Assembly (NCBI RefSeq): GCF_014644535.1
Contig: NZ_BMKW01000003.1
Span: 62,001-126,000 of the forward strand
From: Neoroseomonas lacus
Lineage (GTDB): Bacteria > Pseudomonadota > Alphaproteobacteria > Acetobacterales > Acetobacteraceae
Direction of reading: 5' to 3'
DNA: 64,000 nucleotides
Shown: piece by piece, positions 9,545 to 18,365 of the stretch
Numbering within the stretch: position 1 is the first letter of the stretch
How the letters are laid out: the number at the start of each line of letters is the position of its first letter
Notes under the pieces: generated by a model
What the model saw: the letters and a program-made list of their open reading frames with translations, nothing else
The model's database searches: none
What the model was told of the DNA's origin: nothing
Position numbers and translations under genes: made by a program

Positions 9545-9931
9545 ATGGATATCGACATTCCCGAGGTGAAGGCCGAGCTAGAAGCCGTCTTCGCCCGCTA
9601 CGAAACGGCGCTGACCACCAACGACGTCCCGGTGCTCGACGAGTTGTTCTGGGAAAGCCCCTCCACCGTCCGCTTCGGCGGCGCGGAGAACCTGTTCGGC
9701 GCCGCCGAGATCGCCGCCTTCCGCGCTGGCCGCTCCCCGGTCGGGCTGCAGCGGGAGGTGTTGCGCACCTCGATCACGACTTACGGCCGCGACTTCGCCA
9801 CCGCCTCGATCACCTTCAAGCGGGTCGGCACCGGCAAGATCGGCCGGCAGCAGCAATCCTGGGTGCGCTTCCCCGATGGCTGGCGGGTGGTCGCGGCCCA
9901 TGTGAGTCTCATCGATCCGCCCATTTCCTGA
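9545..9931 (+). CDS. AtzH/HpxZ-like protein (DUF3225, NTF2-like fold)
   Basis: 128 residues, predicted to be a small alpha+beta NTF2-like domain. Sequence blocks [31 protein letters not shown] and [12 protein letters not shown] are characteristic of the DUF3225 family (HpxZ, AtzH), which accompanies AtzE-like amidases. AtzH has been described as an amidase-active partner in the cyanurate pathway, while HpxZ's role in oxalurate catabolism is unclear. It starts 2 nt after the amidase stop, so it is almost certainly co-transcribed. Conserved hydrophobic spacing and length fit the family well. Confidence 0.82.
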   Translation: MDIDIPEVKAELEAVFARYETALTTNDVPVLDELFWESPSTVRFGGAENLFGAAEIAAFRAGRSPVGLQREVLRTSITTYGRDFATASITFKRVGTGKIGRQQQSWVRFPDGWRVVAAHVSLIDPPIS

Positions 9932-9991
9932 GCCATTGCCTTCGAATTGGGCGCGGTTGCCACGCCGCGCCACCACCCGCCACGGAAGATC

Positions 9992-11422
9992 ATGTCCTCT
10001 CCCTCGACGCTGCTTGAACTGGAGGCCGATGTCGCCCGCGACCTCGACCTCACCGCCCATCCTCGCGCGCCCTGGTTGCTGCCCAAGACCGCCGGTGGGC
10101 TCCCGGTACGCGACTGCCTGGTCATTGGTGGCGGGCAATGTGGCCTGGCCGTCGCCTTCGCGCTGAAGCGCGACAAGGTCGACAACATCCTGGTGATCGA
10201 CCGCGCCGAGTCCGGCCGCGAAGGCCCCTGGGTCACCTATGCGCGCATGCACGCGCTGCGCTCCCTGAAGGACCAGACCGGCCCCGACCTACGCCTGCCG
10301 TCGCTGACCTACCAGGCCTGGCACGAAGCCCAGTTCGGCTCGGCGGATTTCGCCGCCATGGTGCTGATCCCGAAGGAACTCTGGAACGACTACCTGGCTT
10401 GGTTCCGCCGCATCACCGGCATCCCGGTGCGCAACGGCATCACCGCCGGGCGCATCACCCCCGCGCGCACCGATGACGACCTGCCTTGCCTGTCGGTCGA
10501 GACCACCGAGGGACCGATGCTCGCCCGCAAGGTTGTGCTGGCGACCGGGCAGGAAGGCGTCGGCGGCCCCTGGATGCCGGATTTCGTCACCGCCCTGCCG
10601 AAACATCTGCGCACCCATGCCTGGGATGCGATCGACTTCTCCGCGTTGCGCGGCAAGGTGGTGGCGGTGCTCGGCGCCGGCGCCTCGGCCTTCGACAATG
10701 CCGCGACGGCGCTCGAGGCCGGCGCCACTGAGGTCCACCTGTTCTGCCGACGCGCCGAACCCATGGTGGTGCAGCCCCATCGCTGGCTGACCTTCGCCGG
10801 CTTCCTGCGCCATCTCGGCGACATGCCGGACGAATGGCGCTGGCGGTTCATGGCGAAGATTCTAGGCATGCGGGAGGGCTTCGCCCAGGGCACCTACGAC
10901 CGCGCCAACGCCCACCCGAACTTCACCATGCAGATCGGCCGCCCCTGGACCGGCGCAAGGGCGGAAGGCGGGCGCGTGGTGCTGGCGACGACGCGGGGCG
11001 ACTTCACCGCTGATTTCGCGATCTGCGGCACCGGCGTGCGGATGGACCCGCGCGCCGTGCCGATGTTGGCCGGTTGTGCCGAGAACGTCGCGCTCTGGTC
11101 CGACCGTTACACGCCACCGGCGGCGGAGGCGAATGAACGCCTCGCCAGCTTTCCCTATCTGGCGCCGGATTTCGCCTTCGTGGAACAGCGGCCGGGCGAG
11201 ACGCCGTGGATTCGCGACATCCACCTGTTCGGCATCGGCACCAGCATGTCCTTTGGGCCGGCGGGCAGTTCGATCAACGCCATGTCGATCGCCGCGCCGC
11301 GCATCGCCGCGGGCGTCACGCGCGGCCTGTTCGCGGCCGACATGCCGCGCCTCTACGCCGACCTCGAAGCCTATGACGTGCCGCAGGTGGTGCTGGAGGA
11401 AAGCCGCCTCGCCACGGCGTAA
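9992..11422 (+). CDS. FAD/NAD(P)-dependent monooxygenase-like oxidoreductase
   Basis: 476 residues. A first dinucleotide fold (CLVIGGGQCGLAVAFAL, residues about 36-52) binds FAD, and a second (VVAVLGAGASAFDNAATALEAG) binds NAD(P)H. This is the layout of class B flavin monooxygenases and related enzymes; the ...FHGTWP motif of true FMOs is not evident, so the reaction is unassigned. It follows the AtzG-E-H-like genes by 60 nt on the same strand and may oxidise the compound they process or prepare it (inference). ATG at 9992 was preferred to TTG at 9947 because GGAAG lies just before it. Confidence 0.82.
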   Translation: MSSPSTLLELEADVARDLDLTAHPRAPWLLPKTAGGLPVRDCLVIGGGQCGLAVAFALKRDKVDNILVIDRAESGREGPWVTYARMHALRSLKDQTGPDLRLPSLTYQAWHEAQFGSADFAAMVLIPKELWNDYLAWFRRITGIPVRNGITAGRITPARTDDDLPCLSVETTEGPMLARKVVLATGQEGVGGPWMPDFVTALPKHLRTHAWDAIDFSALRGKVVAVLGAGASAFDNAATALEAGATEVHLFCRRAEPMVVQPHRWLTFAGFLRHLGDMPDEWRWRFMAKILGMREGFAQGTYDRANAHPNFTMQIGRPWTGARAEGGRVVLATTRGDFTADFAICGTGVRMDPRAVPMLAGCAENVALWSDRYTPPAAEANERLASFPYLAPDFAFVEQRPGETPWIRDIHLFGIGTSMSFGPAGSSINAMSIAAPRIAAGVTRGLFAADMPRLYADLEAYDVPQVVLEESRLATA

Positions 11423-11447
11423 GGCGCCGGCCTCAACCCGATAAGAA

Positions 11448-11476
11448 GCGGCCCGAGGCATGCCGCCTCGGGCCGC
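11448..11476. terminator. Strong hairpin between convergent genes
   Basis: A perfect 12-bp inverted repeat (GCGGCCCGAGGC and its complement) with a 5-nt loop sits 26 nt after the oxidoreductase stop and about 110 nt beyond the end of the leftward porin gene. There is no clear T-run on either side. It may act as a bidirectional terminator or an RNA stabiliser; the structure is certain, the role inferred. Confidence 0.65.
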
Positions 11477-11584
11477 GAGCGCAAGGCGCGATTGCGCCCA
11501 GACGGTCCGGTCTTCCTGGCGCGCGAGCCCACGGCCCGAAGGCAAGGCGCGCGGATGCCCGCCGCCCGCCCTCTGAGGGATCAA

Positions 11585-12325
11585 CTAAAACGTCCAGGAC
11601 ACCGAGGCGATGAAGCGATTGTCGCAGACCTTCAACCCGCCGGCGCAATCCGACTGGCTGATATTGGTGCCATAGAAACCGACCGCCGCGGAGAAGCCAT
11701 AGGCGATCGGGACCGTCGCGTAGATGCTGTAGGCCATGTAGTCCGGCGTGCCGAAGCGGGCGTTGTTCTCGATCCACTGGTAGCCGAGGCGCCCCGACAG
11801 CACGATGTCGAGCACTGGCGTCTTCCAATCGACCCCGCCTTCGATCCAATAGCTGTTGCCCGAGGACCCGAAGAAGTCCGGCGACCAGGCGGCGGTGCCG
11901 ACGAAGGTGACCGGTTCCAGCTCATACTTCAGCTTCAGCATCGCTTCGCCATAGGCGATCTGATACTGGCCCGGCTGTTCGGAGTACCCAGGATAGCCGT
12001 AGTAGATGCCGCTGATATCGGCGGTGAAGCCGCTGACCGTGTAGCGGAAGCCGGCAATGCCATCGACTTCCTGGCGGGCATTGGTGCCAGGGAAGGAAAC
12101 GTTGCTCGCGAAGGCACCGACGTAGAAGCCGGTTTCATGCGACAGTTCGACGCTGCCCTGCACCGCCGGGCGGTTATTGGTCTGGCTGATGTTGCGGAAC
12201 ACATAGTCCGTGATGCCGGTAGCGGTACCGGTGATGGAAAATCCGCTGCCGAGATCCACCTGCGCTGCGGCCGGGCTGGCCAGAAGGCCCAGCCCCAAAG
12301 CCATGGTGGCGATTTTCCTGAACAT
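11585..12325 (-). CDS. TorF-family putative porin (Gcw_chp)
   Basis: 246 residues with a signal peptide (MFRKIATMALGLGLLASPAAAQ) and a beta-barrel-like body rich in aromatic girdle residues, ending in SVSWTF with the terminal Phe needed for outer-membrane insertion. Blocks such as GTATGITDYVFRNISQTNNRPAVQGS and WIEGGVDWKTPV fit the TorF/Gcw_chp family of outer-membrane proteins. It probably forms a channel for small solutes. The GGAAGG ribosome-binding site supports ATG at 12325 over an upstream in-frame ATG at 12403. It lies downstream of a TPP enzyme gene but is separated by 284 nt, so it likely has its own promoter. Confidence 0.85.
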   Translation of the reverse strand: MFRKIATMALGLGLLASPAAAQVDLGSGFSITGTATGITDYVFRNISQTNNRPAVQGSVELSHETGFYVGAFASNVSFPGTNARQEVDGIAGFRYTVSGFTADISGIYYGYPGYSEQPGQYQIAYGEAMLKLKYELEPVTFVGTAAWSPDFFGSSGNSYWIEGGVDWKTPVLDIVLSGRLGYQWIENNARFGTPDYMAYSIYATVPIAYGFSAAVGFYGTNISQSDCAGGLKVCDNRFIASVSWTF

Positions 12326-12498
12326 GCTGCCTTCCGTTCCTTGTTTCCATGCCGCCCCCCGGCGGCCATACCCGGTGGCGCAGAGGCAACCAGAGCAAGT
12401 CACGGATCAGCAATCTTTGTGCCGCTGTTATGAAGTGCGCTCGACTCACTGCCCGAGCGTCTTGGCCACAGCCCCGCGGCCTCTCCGCCGCGTTGATT

Positions 12499-12532
12499 CG
12501 TTCAATACAGTCGCGCGTTCAATTGCATACAG
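12499..12532. repeat. Pair of near-direct CGTTCAA...TACAG repeats upstream of the porin
   Basis: CGTTCAATACAG (12499-12510) and CGTTCAATTGCATACAG (12516-12532) are direct copies that differ by a 5-base insert. They lie in the 284-bp gap before the porin gene, in an island of lower GC. Paired copies on one face of DNA can be a regulator site, but no matching regulator is adjacent. Confidence 0.35.
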
Positions 12533-12609
12533 TTCAGCGCGCCGCCGCCGGGCGCAAGGCATCATGCCTGCCCCGGGGCGATGCGGGCGGCCCACCCCGG
12601 GGCCGCGCG

Positions 12610-14286
12610 TCAGGCCGGCAGCGGCATGGTCCGCTTCTTCCACGCCGAGGCCTGCACCGCCGAGGACCGCACATGCACCACCACCGGCCGGTCCGTGACG
12701 GCAAACGCCGCGGCGAGCGCCGGCTCGATATCATCCTCGGTCTGCACATCGAAGGCGGCAGCCCCGAAAGCCTTGGCCCAGGCCATGAAATCCGGGTTCA
12801 CCAGGCTGGTCGCCTGGTCATAGGGCCGCCCCGGATAGCGGCCTTCATGATGCATCCCGATCGTGCCGTAGCCCGCATTGTTCGACAGGATGATGATCGG
12901 TGCCACGCCCTCGCGCCGCGCGGTCGCGATCTCGTTGCCGGTCATCAGGATGCCGCCGTCGCCGACGAAGGCGACCGCCCGCTTGCCGGGCCGTCGCAAC
13001 GCCGCCGCCACCGCCATCGGCACGGCCGACCCCATGGCGCCTACATTTGAGGCAAGAAAGACGTGACTTTGCTTGAACGGAAAATACCGATGCAGGAAGG
13101 AGGAGAAATTCCCGGCATCGGATGTCACCGCCGCATCCGCCGGGATGTGGCGCGCCATCGCCGCGCAGACGGCGCCGAAATTCACGCCATCCTCCATCTT
13201 GTCCCATTCGGGCGCGAGCAGCCCGCGATGGATGGTGTTCAGCCCCTTCACCCAGGCTTTCCGCCCCTCGCTGGCTTCCGGCGCATTGCGCGCCAACAGC
13301 GCGCGGATCACCGCATGCGGGTCGGCGGCGATCGGCAGGTCCACGCGCCAGACGCGGCCGATCTCATTCGCATCCGGCCACACCTGCACCAGTGGCAGCT
13401 GCGGCTGCGGCGCGGCGGGGAAGGTGTAGGACTGACTGATGCTGTCCGACAGCCGCTCGCCCAGGCAGATCATCAGATCCGCCTTCTTCATCTCCTCGAT
13501 CAGCGGCTTGGGCACGCGGATGCCCATGTAGCCGCCGTAATTCGGATGCGTCGCATCGAACAGATGCGGCCGGCGATGCGTCGGGCTGATCGGCAGCGTC
13601 CAGGCTTCGGCCAGGCGCGTGAGGTCGGTGAGCGCCTGCTCGCCACCCGAGGCCATCGCACCACCCACCAGCACCAGCGGCCGCTCGGCCTGCGCCAGCA
13701 TCTCAGCGAGCTGGTCGAGGTCCTCGCTGCGCGGCCCCGACTTCGGCAGCACCGCCGGCAGCACCACGGGGCCTTCGGCCGGCTGATCGAAGATATCCTC
13801 CGGCAGGATCACCGCGACCGGCCCGGGCGTGCCCGATTCCGCGAGGTGGAAGGCACGCGCGATGACCTCGCTGGCTTGGATCGGCTGGATCACCTCGAAG
13901 ACGCCCTTCGTCACGTCCGATAACAGGCGCGAGTAATTCTGCTCCTGCAGCGCCAGCCGGCCGACATCCTTGCGCTCGACATGGCCGATCAGCACCACCA
14001 GCGGCGTCGCGTCATGAAATGCGGTATGCATCGAGATCATCGCATTGGTGACACCCGGCCCGCGCGAGACGAGCACGACGCCAGCCCGCCCATCGCGCAT
14101 CCGCCCATCGGCGGCGGCCATGAAGCCGGCGCCGCCCTCATGCCGGCAGACCACCAGGCGAATGCCCGGCACGTCGGTCAACGCATCGGTCAGGCCCAGA
14201 TAGGACTCCCCCGGCACGCAATAGATCAGGTCGATGTCGTGAGCGGCCAGGCTCTCGGCCAGGATGCGGCCGACGGTGCGGGTCAT
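12610..14286 (-). CDS. Thiamine-diphosphate-dependent enzyme, acetolactate synthase large-subunit-like
   Basis: 558 residues in the three-domain order of ThDP decarboxylases. The N-terminal pyrimidine-binding domain contains the catalytic Glu in VCRHEGGAGFMAAADG. A central nucleotide-like domain follows, and the C-terminal domain carries the pyrophosphate/Mg motif GDGGILMTGNE...NNAG. Acetolactate synthase, glyoxylate carboligase and related enzymes share this plan. No small regulatory subunit (IlvN) is adjacent, which argues against housekeeping isoleucine/valine synthesis and for a catabolic role. It sits 10 nt after the Bug receptor gene, so the receptor's ligand may feed this enzyme (inference). 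Confidence 0.87.
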   Translation of the reverse strand: MTRTVGRILAESLAAHDIDLIYCVPGESYLGLTDALTDVPGIRLVVCRHEGGAGFMAAADGRMRDGRAGVVLVSRGPGVTNAMISMHTAFHDATPLVVLIGHVERKDVGRLALQEQNYSRLLSDVTKGVFEVIQPIQASEVIARAFHLAESGTPGPVAVILPEDIFDQPAEGPVVLPAVLPKSGPRSEDLDQLAEMLAQAERPLVLVGGAMASGGEQALTDLTRLAEAWTLPISPTHRRPHLFDATHPNYGGYMGIRVPKPLIEEMKKADLMICLGERLSDSISQSYTFPAAPQPQLPLVQVWPDANEIGRVWRVDLPIAADPHAVIRALLARNAPEASEGRKAWVKGLNTIHRGLLAPEWDKMEDGVNFGAVCAAMARHIPADAAVTSDAGNFSSFLHRYFPFKQSHVFLASNVGAMGSAVPMAVAAALRRPGKRAVAFVGDGGILMTGNEIATARREGVAPIIILSNNAGYGTIGMHHEGRYPGRPYDQATSLVNPDFMAWAKAFGAAAFDVQTEDDIEPALAAAFAVTDRPVVVHVRSSAVQASAWKKRTMPLPA

Positions 14287-14296
14287 GGGGACGTCC

Positions 14297-15250
14297 TTAT
14301 TGTGGTTGCAGGCCGGCGGCGCGGACCAGCGGCGCGAAGGCCGCGAGTTCGTCGCGGATGAAGGCGGTGTAGCTCTCGGGCGTGGTGTCGGGCGGCGCGC
14401 CGCCCAGTTCCTCCAGCCGCGCGCGGGTCGCCGGGTCGGTCAGCACCGCACGCAATTCGGCGGAGAGGCGATCGACGATCGGCGCCGGCAGCCCTGCCGG
14501 GCCGGAGATGCCGAACCAGGCATAGGAGACGACATCGAGCCCGCCCTCGCGCAGCGTCGGCAGCTCGGCAAAGCCGTCGGCGCGCTCCGCCCCGCTGACG
14601 GCGAGCGCGCGAAGCGAACCCGCCCGCACATGGGGCCCGGAGGAGGGCAGGCTGTCCATCATTGCCGGCACCACGCCGCCCATCAGGTCGGTCAGCGCCG
14701 GCCCCGCGCCCCGATACGGGATGCTCTCGGTCCGCACGCCGAGCGCCATCGCCAGCCGCACCCCGGCCAGATGCGACGAGGTGCCGATGCCGGCCACGGC
14801 GAAGCGCACTTCCCCTGCCGCGCGCGCCGCGGCTGCGAAGTCGGCGAGGTTGCGCACCGGGCTCGCCGGGTTGACCAGCAACACCGAGGGAGAGCGCGCG
14901 ATCATCCCGACATGGGTGAAGTCGCGCAGCGCGTCATAGGGAATGTTCGGATACAGCGCCGGCGAGACGCCGTGCGAGGTGGAGGAGGAAACCAGCAGCA
15001 CCAGCCCGTCCGGCTCCGCCCGCGCGACGAGCTGCGCGCCGATCGTCGCCCCGGCCCCGGCGCGGTTCTCCACGATCACCGGCTGACCCAGCCGCGCACC
15101 CAGCTTCTCGGCTACGATACGCCCGACGACATCGGTGGTGCCCCCCGGCGCGAAAGGGACAACGAGGCGGATCGGCCGCGAGGGCCACGCCCCCTGCGCC
15201 CGCGCCATCGCCGGCAGCAGGGTCAGCGCCAGTGCCGTGCGTCGCCTCAT
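14297..15250 (-). CDS. Bug/TctC family solute-binding receptor (second)
   Basis: 317 residues: signal peptide ending ARAQ, then WPSRPIRLVVPFAPGGTTDVVGR, VIVENRAGAGATIGAQLVARAEPDG and the ligand-loop region PYRGAGPALTDLMGG. All are Bug-family signatures. It overlaps the upstream Bug gene by 4 nt and is followed closely by the TPP enzyme gene, so the three are probably co-transcribed. The motif that usually reads PDGYTLL is PDGLVLL here, a mild departure. No membrane subunits are present, so it may share a permease encoded elsewhere. Confidence 0.92.
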   Translation of the reverse strand: MRRRTALALTLLPAMARAQGAWPSRPIRLVVPFAPGGTTDVVGRIVAEKLGARLGQPVIVENRAGAGATIGAQLVARAEPDGLVLLVSSSTSHGVSPALYPNIPYDALRDFTHVGMIARSPSVLLVNPASPVRNLADFAAAARAAGEVRFAVAGIGTSSHLAGVRLAMALGVRTESIPYRGAGPALTDLMGGVVPAMMDSLPSSGPHVRAGSLRALAVSGAERADGFAELPTLREGGLDVVSYAWFGISGPAGLPAPIVDRLSAELRAVLTDPATRARLEELGGAPPDTTPESYTAFIRDELAAFAPLVRAAGLQPQ

Positions 15251-16218
15251 TCGGGGCGGATCCCGAGGCTTCGGATGACCGCGCCGAACGCCTCGCGCTG
15301 CTGCGCGAGCAGCGCGCGGAATTCATCCGGATTGCGCGGGATGGACTCTGTCCCAATCGTCGCGAGCCGCTGCTGCGTCTCCGGCAATGTCGAGGCCTGG
15401 GCGAGTTCGCCTGACAGCCGATCGAGGATCGGCCGCGGCGTGGCGGCCGGCGCCATCATGCCGATCCAGCCGATGTAATCGTAGCCCGGCAGGTCGAGCG
15501 CCTCGGCGAGCGGCGGTACCTCCGGCATCAGCGGCGTGCGGCGCCCGACGGTGCTGCCCAGCGCGCGCAGCTTGCCCTCGCGGATCAGCCCGGCCGCGGC
15601 GGCCAGCGTCTCGATCGCGAAATCCACCTGGCCGCCGAGCAGCGCCGCCATCGCCGGCCCGCTGCCCTGGAACGGCACATGCAGCACATCGACCACGGTG
15701 CGCGCGACCAGCAGCGCCGTCAGCAGGTGCTGCGCGCCCCCGACGCCCGACGAGGCATAGCTGCGCTTGCCCGGCTCGCGCTTCAGCAACTCGATCAGGC
15801 CGCGCGCGTCCTGCGCCGGGCTGTCCCCGCGTACCACCAGGAAATAAGGCGAACCCGAGAAGGTTGCGATCGGCGCGAGGTCACGCTCGACATCATAGGG
15901 CAGCCGCTGCAGCAGCGGCCCGAAGGAGATCGGCCCGATCGAGGCGGCAAGCAGCGTGTAGCCATCCGGCGCCGCCTTGGCGACGTAGTCGGTGCCGATC
16001 GACCCGCCGGCACCGGGCTTGTTCTCCGGCACCACCTGCTGGCCGAGCGTCTGCGACAGTCGCTGCGCCATGATGCGTCCGACGAGGTCGGTCGCCTGTC
16101 CCGGCGGCCAGGGTACGATCAACCGGATGGTACGGTTCGGCCAGGCCACCCCTTGCCCCAGGGCGGGTCGCGCAAGCAGCGGCATGGCAGCCAGCGCCAA
16201 GTGGCGACGAGCGATCAT
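15247..16218 (-). CDS. Bug/TctC family solute-binding receptor (third)
   Basis: 323 residues. Signal peptide MIARRHLALAAMPLLARPALGQ, then WPNRTIRLIVPWPPGQATDLVGRIMAQRL and the blocks PENKPGAGGSIGTDYVAKAAPDGYTLL and PFQGSGPAMAALLGG. In most Bug proteins the first glycine pair reads PPGGxxD; here it reads PPGQATD, so one ligand-contact region differs. It overlaps the next Bug gene (ATGA). Start at 16218 was chosen because the signal peptide begins there; the longer frame adds 29 residues without one. Confidence 0.92.
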   Translation of the reverse strand: MIARRHLALAAMPLLARPALGQGVAWPNRTIRLIVPWPPGQATDLVGRIMAQRLSQTLGQQVVPENKPGAGGSIGTDYVAKAAPDGYTLLAASIGPISFGPLLQRLPYDVERDLAPIATFSGSPYFLVVRGDSPAQDARGLIELLKREPGKRSYASSGVGGAQHLLTALLVARTVVDVLHVPFQGSGPAMAALLGGQVDFAIETLAAAAGLIREGKLRALGSTVGRRTPLMPEVPPLAEALDLPGYDYIGWIGMMAPAATPRPILDRLSGELAQASTLPETQQRLATIGTESIPRNPDEFRALLAQQREAFGAVIRSLGIRPE

Positions 16219-16353
16219 GGACCGATTTCCTTTTCCCTGCGCGTATCCTGCCGCAACGGCCGGGCACCGCAAGGGCGGCCGGGTGTCCAACTGACAAGCC
16301 GGCACCGGCCCGCACCCGAGAAGGCGCCCGATGGCACATTCTCAAGCGGTCAT

Positions 16354-17337
16354 TCACTCCACGCTGACACCCGCGCGGCGCACCACCGGCTCCCAACGCG
16401 CCGCATCCTCGGCGACGAAGCGGGCGAAGGCGGCCGGGCTTTCGCTCGGTTCGACATCGAGGCCGCCGCCTTCGAGTTTCCCGCGCACCTCCGGATCGGC
16501 CAGCGTCTCCGCGAGCGCCGTGAACAGCCGCTGCACGCGGTCAGGCGGCGACCCACCCGTGGCGAACAACGCATACCAGGTCGCCGCCTGGATGTCGGGG
16601 AAGCCGGCCTCGCCGGTGGTCGGCAGGTTGGGCAGCGCGGCGTTGCGCCGCGGCCCGGCGATCGCCAGCGCGCGCACCGTGCCGGCCTCGATCTGCGACT
16701 GCATCGGCGCCAGGGCGTTGGTGAAAACCTGAATACGCCCGGCCACCACGTCGTTCATCGCCGGCCCGGTGCCGCGATAGGGTACATGCTGCATCTCGAC
16801 GCCCAGCACCTGGTTGATCATCGCGCCCGCCGCATGCCCGGTGGACCCGACGCCGGGCGAGGCATAATTCAGCGGCGGATTCGCGTTGCGCGCCACTGCC
16901 TGCAACTCGCGCAGCGTGGTCGCCGGCACGGACGGATGCACGACAATGACATTCGCCCCGCTGCCGATCATGCCGATCGGCGCGAAGGCGGTCGCCGGAT
17001 CATAAGGCAGGCGTTTGCGCACCAACTGGTTGATCGTCAGGCTGCCCGACCCGCCCAGCAGCATCGTGTAGCCATCCGGCGTCGATTTCGCGACGACCTC
17101 GGCGCCCAGCGCGCCACCGGCGCCGCCGCGATTCTCGATCACCACCGGCTGGCCGAGCCGGTGCGCCATGCCATCGGACACCAGCCGCCCGACGATGTCG
17201 TTGGTCCCGCCCGGCGGCCACGGAATGACGAGGCGTAGCGGGCGGTCGGGGAAGGCCTGTGCGAAGGCGGGGGCTGGCAGCGTCGCCGCAACGGCAAGGG
17301 CAAGCAGCGCACGCCGTGTCAGGGGCGGCATTGGCAT
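16354..17337 (-). CDS. Bug/TctC family solute-binding receptor (fourth)
   Basis: 327 residues. Signal peptide (LTRRALLALAVAATLPAPAFAQ), then FPDRPLRLVIPWPPGGTNDIVGRLV, VIENRGGAGGALGAEVVAKSTPDGYTML and VPYRGTGPAMNDVVAG: a canonical Bug receptor. The chosen ATG at 17337 has GGAGG nine bases upstream. A 135-nt gap separates it from the third receptor, so it may be read from the same or a separate promoter. Three receptors in a row, each clearly different in sequence, suggest uptake of several related ligands. Confidence 0.92.
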   Translation of the reverse strand: MPMPPLTRRALLALAVAATLPAPAFAQAFPDRPLRLVIPWPPGGTNDIVGRLVSDGMAHRLGQPVVIENRGGAGGALGAEVVAKSTPDGYTMLLGGSGSLTINQLVRKRLPYDPATAFAPIGMIGSGANVIVVHPSVPATTLRELQAVARNANPPLNYASPGVGSTGHAAGAMINQVLGVEMQHVPYRGTGPAMNDVVAGRIQVFTNALAPMQSQIEAGTVRALAIAGPRRNAALPNLPTTGEAGFPDIQAATWYALFATGGSPPDRVQRLFTALAETLADPEVRGKLEGGGLDVEPSESPAAFARFVAEDAARWEPVVRRAGVSVE

Positions 17338-17684
17338 GGGACACATCCTCCGATGCGCGGCCCTCGCCCCCGGCGGGTGGGTCCGTCGCGCTTGGGCGGC
17401 AGGGTGACGGCGGGTGAGGGAGGTGTCCAGAGCGGGTCGCGAGGGAAGAATTGAAGGGGCTTTGCCCCTCCAAACCACCCCACCAAATGACCGTGTCATT
17501 TGGAAAGCCGGTACTTGGTGCCGGGCGGTACGGGTGCGCTGCCACCCGCATCACGCACGCCGTGCCCGGTGGCGGGTCCCGGCACTCCTTCTGACAACGG
17601 GGCACGGCGCCAAACGATGGCATTCCAAAGGGTCCGGCCGTTCGGCGGGGTGCCTTGGAGGGGCGGCGCCCCTCCAACCTTCTG
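17338..17684. repeat. Gene-free region with nested inverted repeats (hairpin-bounded element)
   Basis: No gene is supported here. Near 17452-17474 the sequence is TTGAAGGGGC-TTT-GCCCCTCCAA, and near 17655-17678 it is TTGGAGGGGC-GGC-GCCCCTCCAA, two related hairpins bounding about 230 bp. Inside are a perfect 9-bp dyad CCAAATGAC-CGT-GTCATTTGG (17483-17503) and a diverged copy, CCAAACGATGGCATTCCAAAG. GTGCCGGG and CCCGGCAC near 17519 and 17577 pair around a further stem. The right-hand hairpin follows the flavin reductase stop and could terminate that transcript. Confidence 0.6.
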
Positions 17685-18320
17685 TCACCCCTTCGCGCGC
17701 GCCTGCCAATCCGCCAGCGGAATGCGCGGGATCTCGACTCGGTCGGTCGTGCGCGCATACCACCCGCCGCCATGCATGCGCCCGACCAGCTCCATCTTCG
17801 GCGTGTCCAGATAGAACCGCGACGCATCCTGCACACAATCGTCGCGCACATGCATGGCGATGACACGGCCCATGACGATGGTGTGGTGCCCGGTCGGCAC
17901 GAACTGGAAGATTTCGCATTCCAGCGCGACCGGGCTTTCGGCGATGCGCGGCACCTTCACCAGCGAGGACGGCGCGGTGGTCAGCCCCGCCTCGGCGAGT
18001 TCATCGACGCCGTGGGGAAAGTCGATGGCGGTGATGTTCATCTGCGCGGCATTCTCCGCCGAGACCAGGTTCACCACGAACTGCCCCGTCGCCTCGATAT
18101 TGGCCAGCGTGTCCTTCACCACCCCGGGCGGCCGCTGCCCGCAGCCGATGCCGACGACGACCGGATTGCTGGAGAAGGCATTGAAGAAGGAATAGGGCGC
18201 GGCATTGATCCGCCCTTCGCGATCCTGGCTGACTACCCAGGCCACCGGCCGCGGCACGATGGACGAGACGATGAGCTTGTAGGCCTGCTCCGGCGGAACC
18301 TTGGTGAAGTCGAACAGCAT
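17685..18320 (-). CDS. Flavin reductase family protein (FMN-binding split barrel)
   Basis: 211 residues. The N-terminal half, with SSIVPRPVAWVVSQDREGRINAAPYSFFNAFSSNPVVVGIG, is the signature of the flavin reductase-like domain; the aligned N-A-x-S-F-F loop contacts FMN. Such proteins either supply reduced flavin to a monooxygenase partner or act as stand-alone flavoproteins. The gene is 45 nt from the 2-hydroxyacid dehydrogenase on the same strand. A hairpin directly after the stop (17655-17678) may end the transcript. No partner oxygenase is adjacent. Confidence 0.87.
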   Translation of the reverse strand: MLFDFTKVPPEQAYKLIVSSIVPRPVAWVVSQDREGRINAAPYSFFNAFSSNPVVVGIGCGQRPPGVVKDTLANIEATGQFVVNLVSAENAAQMNITAIDFPHGVDELAEAGLTTAPSSLVKVPRIAESPVALECEIFQFVPTGHHTIVMGRVIAMHVRDDCVQDASRFYLDTPKMELVGRMHGGGWYARTTDRVEIPRIPLADWQARAKG

Positions 18321-18365
18321 GGGCGGCGTCCTTGCGATGCGGTGTGTCTTGTGTGGGGTGGCGGA

